18,449 nucleotides of DNA from CAYXZQ01 sp964469935 (GTDB lineage: Archaea; Nanobdellota; Nanobdellia; Woesearchaeales; DSVV01), in NCBI GenBank assembly GCA_964469935.1, contig CAYXZQ010000037.1:1-18449 (forward strand), given 5' to 3'. The position numbers and the translations under genes are program-made. Positions 14,619 to 18,449 of this stretch are shown here, in pieces. Under the pieces are notes generated by a model that did not search any database, was not told the DNA's origin, and saw only the letters and a program-made list of their open reading frames with translations. Every line of letters starts with the position of its first letter. The first letter of the stretch is position 1.

Positions 14619-15977
14619 TCATTGCTTGAACTTGAGATTCTGCATCCCCCCCATCCTTTTCATCATCTTCTCCATGCCCTTTGCGCTGTTGCCCTTGAAC
14701 ATCTTGACGACCTTCTTGCTCGTCCTGTACTGCTTGAGCAGCTCCCTGACATCTGATGTCTTCGAGCCAGAGCCTTTCGCAATCCTCTCCACCCTGGTCG
14801 CATTCATGTTCTCCGGGTCCTCGAGCTCCTCTTTTGTGCAGGAGTCCATAATGAATTTCCACTTCTTGAGCTTCTCCTCCTGGACATTGAGCACGTCCTT
14901 GGGAAGTTTCAGCTGGCCCATGCCAGGTATCATCTCCATGAGCTTCGACATCGAGCCCATCTTCTTCATGGCCTGCATCTGCTCATAGAGGTCGATGAGG
15001 TTGAAATCGCCCTTGAGGAGCTTCTTTCCCATGTCCTCTGCCTCTTCCTGGGTCATGGCCTCTTTTGCCTTTTCCAGGAGGGCCTCCAGGTCGCCCATGC
15101 CGAGGAGCCTTCCGACGAATCCCTTGGGGTTGAACTCCTCGAGATCGCCAGACTTCTCGCCGACGCCGATGAATCTCACTGGCGCGTTTGTTATTGCGCA
15201 TGCAGAGAGCGCCCCCCCGCCTTTAGCAGTGCCGTCGAGCTTGGTTATTATGACCCCGCCCACATCGCATGTCTCGCTGAACTTCTTAGCCTGGGCCTCT
15301 GCTGCCTGGCCGATGTCTGCTGAGAGCACCAGCAGGCTCTCGTCGGGTTTTGCGTACTTGTTTATCCTTGAGAGCTCCTCGATAAGTTCATCACTTAGCG
15401 CGTCCCTTCCGGCTGTGTCTATTATTATTATGTCAAACTTGGAAAGCTCTGTGTCGTATTTCTTCAGTATCTTTACAGGGTCTTTCTCACCCCTGATGCC
15501 GAACATGGGCGCCTTGACCTGCTTTGCTATCTGCTCGAGCTGGTCATATGCAGCAGGCCTCCAGGTGTCTGTGGTCACGACGCCTACCTTGAAACCCCTC
15601 TTCTGATAGAACCTTGCAAGCTTTCCGGTGGTGGTCGTCTTTCCGCTTCCGAATAGGCCCACAAGCATTATCCTGTAGGGCTTCTTCCTTATATCGAGCT
15701 TCCTTGCCTCGCCCCCGAGGAATGCGACAAGCTCCTCATAGACGATGTTCACCAGATGTTCCTTCTTTGTGAGGCCGGAAGGCGTATTCTCGTCCTTTAT
15801 CCTCTTCTTTATCTTCTCTGAGAGGGAGAATACGAGCTTGACATTGACGTCTGCCTGGAGAAGCGCCCTCTGTATGTCCTTCACCAGCTCGTTAATGAGC
15901 TTGTCATCTACAAAGACTGATTTCGCTATCTTCTGGAGTGTCCCTTTTAGAGAGTCCCCCAGCTTCTCGAGCACCAT
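14619..15977 (-). CDS. ffh: Signal recognition particle protein SRP54 (Ffh)
   Basis: 452 residues, full length. It binds the signal sequence and SRP RNA and delivers ribosomes to FtsY. N domain 1-95 (with ALLQADVNVKLV); G domain 100-295 with GLFGSGKTTTTGKL (Lys113), DTWRPAAYDQL (137-147), DTAGR (187-191), TKLDGTAKGGG (245-255) and the conserved FIGVGEKSGDLEEFNP (269-284); M domain about 325-445 with the Met-rich groove (MQAMKKMGSMSKLMEMIPGM) and the SRP RNA-binding helix-turn around RIAKGSGSKTSDVREL (398-413). It is the first gene of the ffh-pfdA-ftsY unit and is predicted to be leaderless, with its TATA at 16001-16010. Confidence 0.97.
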   Translation of the reverse strand: MVLEKLGDSLKGTLQKIAKSVFVDDKLINELVKDIQRALLQADVNVKLVFSLSEKIKKRIKDENTPSGLTKKEHLVNIVYEELVAFLGGEARKLDIRKKPYRIMLVGLFGSGKTTTTGKLARFYQKRGFKVGVVTTDTWRPAAYDQLEQIAKQVKAPMFGIRGEKDPVKILKKYDTELSKFDIIIIDTAGRDALSDELIEELSRINKYAKPDESLLVLSADIGQAAEAQAKKFSETCDVGGVIITKLDGTAKGGGALSACAITNAPVRFIGVGEKSGDLEEFNPKGFVGRLLGMGDLEALLEKAKEAMTQEEAEDMGKKLLKGDFNLIDLYEQMQAMKKMGSMSKLMEMIPGMGQLKLPKDVLNVQEEKLKKWKFIMDSCTKEELEDPENMNATRVERIAKGSGSKTSDVRELLKQYRTSKKVVKMFKGNSAKGMEKMMKRMGGMQNLKFKQ

Positions 15978-16000
15978 GGGTGCACAAGAAACCGGGATTA

Positions 16001-16016
16001 TTTATAAATATTTTCG
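16001..16016 (-). promoter_or_regulatory. BRE/TATA promoter of the ffh-pfdA-ftsY unit
   Basis: The minus strand reads CGAAAATATTTATAAA, with the TATA centre about 27 nt before the ffh ATG. A leaderless or nearly leaderless polycistronic mRNA is predicted. The next 115 bases, to the stop of the nif3-like gene at 16135, are AT-rich and show no gene. Confidence 0.75.
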
Positions 16017-16134
16017 AAAAAACACATTTTACAGGGAATTTCTCTATTTTATGAAGAATTTAATACACATTCGTATGTATAAGTGTGTATGGATATTATC
16101 AAAATCTTTTGTTTTCTCAGGGATTGAGACATAT

Positions 16135-16971
16135 CTAGATAAGATAAGAAGGCGCCCTGTCATTGCCGTCGATTATGAGCTGCATCTCGACATCAGGGAA
16201 AGCGCGGCTGAGGTCTTTAATCAGCGGCTGAAAGCCGAGTATCTCTGTCTCCTGGTGGCCTAAGGGGATGAGATTCAGCTCAGCATACCCCCTTATGACA
16301 TCAAGGATATCAAGCTCACCCATTTTCCCTGATTCCCTTATGTTGGTCATGGAGATGAGACGCCACCTGATGTCATCCCAGTCCACTTCACCGACTACCA
16401 GGGTATCCAGACCTTCAGACTTGGCCTCCTGTATCTCCTTGAAATTGCATCCTCCGCTGACAACGCCTATCTTTTTGCATACGTCACCGTTGTAATATCT
16501 CTCGACACTACCGGGTATCCCGAGCCTGTTCTTCAGGTATCCTGCTATTTTATCCGTCCTGACAGGCTTTTTGAGATATGACTCGTATCCGACAAGGATC
16601 TCTTTTGAGTTTCCATTTGATGCTGTTCCGAACCGGCCTTCATTTTTGAGCGGGAATTTCTCCTTTATGATATCGAGAAGCAGCCTGTTATGGCCGATTG
16701 TCTCATGGGCGTCCATGACTAGATGATACCATGCAAATGTTATCTCATTGGCCCAGAGATAGTAGCCGAAACTTTTATCCTGGAGAGGATGGTGGGAGAT
16801 TATCAGGTCAGGCTCTGTCTTTAGGGCGCCGGTGTTCTTGAGCACTTTCTCGTCATAGACCATGAGTATCCTTCCGACATCTTTCTCGTACGGCAGTGTG
16901 GTACCGTAGAAATCAGCATTCTCGCGATGGTACAGCACGTCGAGGTAGCCAAGGATCTGTGTAAGGTGCAT
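16135..16971 (-). CDS. Nif3-like dinuclear metal centre protein
   Basis: 278 residues, the normal length for the short form of the NIF3/YbgI/MJ0927 family. These proteins form hexameric rings with two metal ions per subunit; the biological role is unsettled, and the family is often labelled GTP cyclohydrolase I type 2. Seen: LIISHHPL with His60-His61, a second His-containing block AHETIGHNRLLLDII (88-102), and G238-H239-x3-E243 (GHQETE) for the remaining metal ligands. The second block is not the usual AHTNLD: His89 or His94 may take the role, and a few residues are inserted before the Asp. An internal segment, IGVVSGGCNFKEIQEAKSEGLDTLVVGEVDW (168-198), matches the second family core. The promoter at 16992-17008 predicts a leaderless mRNA. 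Confidence 0.85.
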   Translation of the reverse strand: MHLTQILGYLDVLYHRENADFYGTTLPYEKDVGRILMVYDEKVLKNTGALKTEPDLIISHHPLQDKSFGYYLWANEITFAWYHLVMDAHETIGHNRLLLDIIKEKFPLKNEGRFGTASNGNSKEILVGYESYLKKPVRTDKIAGYLKNRLGIPGSVERYYNGDVCKKIGVVSGGCNFKEIQEAKSEGLDTLVVGEVDWDDIRWRLISMTNIRESGKMGELDILDVIRGYAELNLIPLGHQETEILGFQPLIKDLSRAFPDVEMQLIIDGNDRAPSYLI

Positions 16972-16991
16972 ATAGGAGGGTAAAAAGGATT

Positions 16992-17008
16992 AATTTATAT
17001 AGTTATCG
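16992..17008 (-). promoter_or_regulatory. BRE/TATA promoter of the Nif3-like gene
   Basis: The minus strand reads CGATAACTATATAAATT, about 27 nt before the ATG at 16971. The 12-mer AGTAGTGACAAA abuts it on the upstream side, the same arrangement as at the promoter at 1405. Confidence 0.65.
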
Positions 17009-17185
17009 TTTGTCACTACTTCTTGCTCGTAAAAATCGAAACATTTATATGCCAGCTATGCTATAAAGGAGCACAGGATGGGGTTAGACCACGCACTTGC
17101 ACAATACCTGGCACAGCAGCAGGGAAAAGACGCTGCAAACAAGCCTGCCTATATCATGAAAACAGAGCAGAAAAGCCTTGGAGAC
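17009..17185 (+). repeat. Direct repeat, left copy (promoter plus gene start)
   Basis: The sequence matches 18188-18376 with about 18 mismatches in 177 aligned positions, counted by eye, plus one 12-bp gap. It includes the TTTGTCACTACT box, BRE/TATA, leader, ATG and 36 codons. Similarity stops abruptly at the GAC codon before the TAA. Confidence 0.85.
17037..17050 (+). promoter_or_regulatory. BRE/TATA promoter in the left repeat copy
   Basis: CGAAACATTTATAT, about 31 nt before the ATG at 17078. It is intact, so the truncated gene may still be transcribed. Confidence 0.7.
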
Positions 17186-17188
17186 TAA
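17078..17188 (+). pseudogene. Truncated N-terminal copy of the gene at 18257
   Basis: 36 codons (MGLDHALAQYLAQQQGKDAA, then NKPAYIMKTEQKSLGD) followed by TAA. The intact-looking paralogue at 18257 reads on from the same GD with Arg-Leu-Val. Both the promoter and the coding start are conserved, but nothing downstream resembles the paralogue. The differences between copies include amino-acid changes (KT versus VA, and loss of four codons), as expected of a decaying or fast-evolving copy. A functional 36-residue peptide cannot be excluded. Confidence 0.7.
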
Positions 17189-17232
17189 GTCCAGGCGAGC
17201 ATTTCTCATCGAACTGCACGGCATGCGGTGTC

Positions 17233-17436
17233 ATGGATTATGTAGAAAACAAGACACAGATGAACGGCATGTTCGAGTTCGAAAAATACAGTCTTGTAAG
17301 CTTCATCTACGCTGACATCATCGGGAGCAGAGCAAAAAACAACAAAGCCTCCCTCAACATGAGCTCAGGAGAACTCAATTACAAAGGAGGCCTCTTCTTT
17401 TTCCACTCGGGAAAAGATGATATTTATCTTCCATGA
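17233..17436 (+). pseudogene. Orphan open frame, possibly the 3' remnant of a disrupted gene
   Basis: 67 codons from ATG 17233 to TGA. Text such as MFEFEKYSLVSFIYADIIG and LNYKGGLFFFHSGKDDIYLP looks protein-like (beta-strand alternation). The frame stays open further upstream, where it reads SPGEHFSSNCTACG, but it is in a different frame from the truncated gene at 17078. It has no promoter and no RBS. It may be the tail of the gene whose start is at 17078, or an unrelated fragment left by recombination. I recognise no family. Confidence 0.35.
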
Positions 17437-17494
17437 CAATCATTTCATTTTCTCTAACTCAATAAACAGAATATCCAGCCTAAAGAATAGAAAC

Positions 17495-17503
17495 ATTTAA
17501 ATA
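17495..17503 (+). promoter_or_regulatory. TATA promoter of the toxin-antitoxin pair
   Basis: ATTTAAATA preceded by GAAAC as BRE. A start near 17526 is expected, giving a leader of about 25 nt that contains AGGTGAT as RBS. Confidence 0.6.
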
Positions 17504-17534
17504 TCAATTAATAATTATAACATATCAATTAATA
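17501..17534 (+). repeat. Two 13-bp direct repeats, likely autoregulatory operator
   Basis: ATATCAATTAATA lies at 17501-17513 and again at 17522-17534, exactly 21 bp apart (two helical turns). The first overlaps the TATA box and the second covers the predicted transcription start. This placement fits repression by the adjacent winged-helix protein. Confidence 0.6.
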
Positions 17535-17550
17535 TCTAAAGGTGATGAAT

Positions 17551-17829
17551 ATGTCACAGAAATTCGAACCGCGTAAAATCAGCCACAGCCCGACACTCAA
17601 TACAGTCATCATGGTAGAGAATACACTTAAGGACTCAGACGATAGTGTCATAAGCGTCGCAGAACTCAAGAGAAGGCTTCCGAAACAGGTAAATCACAAT
17701 GTCCTGATGACAATCCTAAGGTATCTTGAAGAAAGCAACAAGATTGCTGTAAGCCTTAAAGGAATCACATGGATACATAATGACGATCCCCGTCTGAGGA
17801 AAGCCATAAGCACAGGTCTTGAAATTTGA
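17551..17829 (+). CDS. Winged-helix DNA-binding protein, probable antitoxin
   Basis: 92 residues from ATG 17551, chosen because AGGTGAT lies 4 nt upstream; GTG 17542 and ATG 17545 are in-frame alternatives inside that RBS. The fold reads as a winged helix: helix 1 about 13-27 (SPTLNTVIMVENTL), helix 2 about 36-43 (VAELKRRL), recognition helix about 49-63 (HNVLMTILRYLEESNK), wing about 64-76 (IAVSLKGITWIHN), then a short C-terminal helix (RLRKAISTGLEI) that could contact the toxin. It overlaps the toxin gene by 4 nt. Classical RelB antitoxins are ribbon-helix-helix or AbrB-type, so a winged-helix partner is less usual. The antitoxin role is inferred from the pairing. Confidence 0.75.
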   Translation: MSQKFEPRKISHSPTLNTVIMVENTLKDSDDSVISVAELKRRLPKQVNHNVLMTILRYLEESNKIAVSLKGITWIHNDDPRLRKAISTGLEI

Positions 17830-18179
17830 AGAAGATAAGAGTCATATTCTCTCCTGAGGCAGAAGAGGTCTACAGATACCTGAACAGGTCCGCCAGGGGT
17901 TCAAAGACAGACAGGACAATCCTGAATGCACTGAAAAAGAAGATTGAGCTGATCAAAGCCAATGTGCACTATGGTGACCCTATAGCAAAAAAGCTCATCC
18001 CAAAGGAATACAGGCAGAGATACGGAATCACGAACCTGTTCAGGGTAGAGCTTCCTGTTTACTGGAGGATGCTCTACACGCTTGCAGACGGCAGTTCAGA
18101 GATCGAGATTATCGCTTTTATCCTTGATGTGATGGACCACAAGGCATACGATAAAAGATTCGGATACCGGAAGAGATGA
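17826..18179 (+). CDS. RelE/ParE-superfamily toxin
   Basis: 117 residues from TTG 17826, overlapping the antitoxin stop as TTGA, so translation is coupled and probably weaker than that of the antitoxin. Seen: the opening strand KKIRVIFSPEAEEVY, two helices (EAEEVYRYLN and TILNALKKKIELIKAN), the turn YGDPIAKKLIP, then the strands LFRVELPVYWRMLYTL and IEIIAFILDV, and the C-terminal H105-K-A-Y108-D-K-R-F-G-Y. The R-V-x-L-x-x-x-W-R-M-L-Y strand and the H/Y/K/R-rich tail are the RelE-type core. RelE proteins cleave mRNA in the ribosomal A site, whereas ParE proteins poison gyrase; which applies here cannot be told by eye. Confidence 0.85.
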   Translation: MKKIRVIFSPEAEEVYRYLNRSARGSKTDRTILNALKKKIELIKANVHYGDPIAKKLIPKEYRQRYGITNLFRVELPVYWRMLYTLADGSSEIEIIAFILDVMDHKAYDKRFGYRKR

Positions 18180-18187
18180 GTTGTCAA

Positions 18188-18376
18188 TTTGTCACTACTT
18201 CTTGCTCGTAAAAACCGAAAGATTTATATACCAGCTATGCTATAAAGGGGGTTAGGATGGGGTTAGACCACGCACTTGCACAATACTTAGCCCAGCAGCA
18301 GGGAAAAGACGCTGCAAACAGGCAAATAAACAGGCCTGCCTATGTCATGGTGGCAGAGCAGAAAAGCCTCGGTGAC
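18188..18376 (+). repeat. Direct repeat, right copy (promoter plus gene start)
   Basis: Partner of 17009-17185. It contains an extra 12 bp (AGGCAAATAAAC) inside the coding start, flanked by a small AAACAGG duplication. It begins 9 nt past the toxin stop. Confidence 0.85.
18216..18230 (+). promoter_or_regulatory. BRE/TATA promoter of the right-edge gene
   Basis: CGAAAGATTTATATA, about 30 nt before the ATG at 18257. It is preceded by the TTTGTCACTACT box at 18188-18199. Confidence 0.7.
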
Positions 18377-18449
18377 AGGCTGGTCGATGCTGGTTTGGGG
18401 TATTTGAATGATATTATTGATTGGGGTTCTACTGATGTTTTAGCGCAGG
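18257..18449 (+). CDS. Hypothetical protein, 3' end cut by window edge; full-length paralogue of the truncated copy at 17078
   Basis: 64 codons are visible (MGLDHALAQYLAQQQGKDAA onward, to DWGSTDVLAQ). The visible part is Gln/Ala-rich and then helical (SLGDRLVDAGLGYLNDIIDW), with no signal peptide or membrane segment yet. The first 40 residues match the truncated gene at 17078, with four extra codons (RQIN). It has its own promoter and lies 77 nt behind the toxin gene. The family is not recognisable from this fragment. The duplicated promoter and N-terminus suggest a paralogous family in this genome. Confidence 0.7.
   Translation, partial: MGLDHALAQYLAQQQGKDAANRQINRPAYVMVAEQKSLGDRLVDAGLGYLNDIIDWGSTDVLAQ

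Larger units (their letters stand above)
17189..17541. other. Region without a confident gene between the truncated copy and the TA pair
   Basis: About 350 bases. The only coding-like stretch is the open frame 17233-17436. From 17437 to about 17490 the DNA is AT-rich without evident structure, followed by the toxin-antitoxin promoter. No RNA gene or mobile-element ends are seen. Confidence 0.5.

Noticed and set aside
14572..14862. Minus-strand open frame of 96 codons across the ffh-pfdA junction
   Set aside because: It is a shifted frame within the M domain of ffh, Gly/Gln/Asp-rich, without family resemblance.
16040..16100. Weak hairpin ACACAT/GTGTGT in the AT-rich spacer between ffh and the Nif3-like gene
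   Set aside because: The pairing is short and imperfect, with no T-tract in the right place for a terminator and no conserved motif.
17023..17436. A single 137-codon gene reading through the left repeat copy
   Set aside because: Its first 50 codons are a shifted frame across the promoter and start of the MGLDHALAQ gene, which the paralogue at 18257 shows to be the real frame. Only the part from about 17233 may be coding.

Overview
The window looks like a chromosomal segment of an archaeon. Rnp4 (RNase P protein component 4), SRP54, FtsY and prefoldin alpha have archaeal features. Most promoters are BRE+TATA elements of the type CGAAA-N2-TTTATATA placed about 25 nt before the start codon, so many mRNAs are probably leaderless or nearly so. 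Compact genes, very long coiled-coil and low-complexity proteins, and a giant multi-VWA surface protein suggest a DPANN-type lineage (Woesearchaeota/Pacearchaeota-like). That placement is inference. I see no rRNA, tRNA, CRISPR array or transposase.

Layout. 1-1361 (-): single-pass membrane protein of unknown function, cut by the left edge. 1519-3979: two convergent coiled-coil proteins overlapping by 11 bp; the first ends in a histone-H1-like Lys/Ala tail. 4001-4020: a perfect 20-bp palindrome that supplies TATA boxes to two divergent, leaderless genes. 4042-6300 (+): rnp4, enolase, and a small HExxH putative metalloprotein immediately behind enolase; between rnp4 and eno lie four helically phased copies of TAAAGTG. 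6372-10913 (+): a 1513-residue surface protein with three complete VWA domains, a cupredoxin-like domain without its copper ligands, and duplicated modules. 10952-11620 (+): only the first RecA lobe of a Hel308/Ski2-type helicase, ending in an A-tract.

11634-16971 (-): a DUF5684-like membrane protein, a small helical hypothetical, then the protein-targeting cluster ffh (SRP54) - pfdA (prefoldin alpha) - ftsY (SRP receptor with a very long acidic linker), then a Nif3-family protein. This cluster joins co-translational membrane targeting with a chaperone subunit.

17009-18449 (+) is the accessory end. A 177/189-bp direct repeat (about 90% identical by eye) carries a promoter plus the first ~36 codons of a gene. 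The left copy is truncated by a stop; the right copy runs on out of the window. Between them sits a toxin-antitoxin-like pair: a winged-helix protein overlapping by 4 nt a RelE/ParE-family toxin, with two 13-bp direct repeats 21 bp apart over its TATA box and predicted start site.
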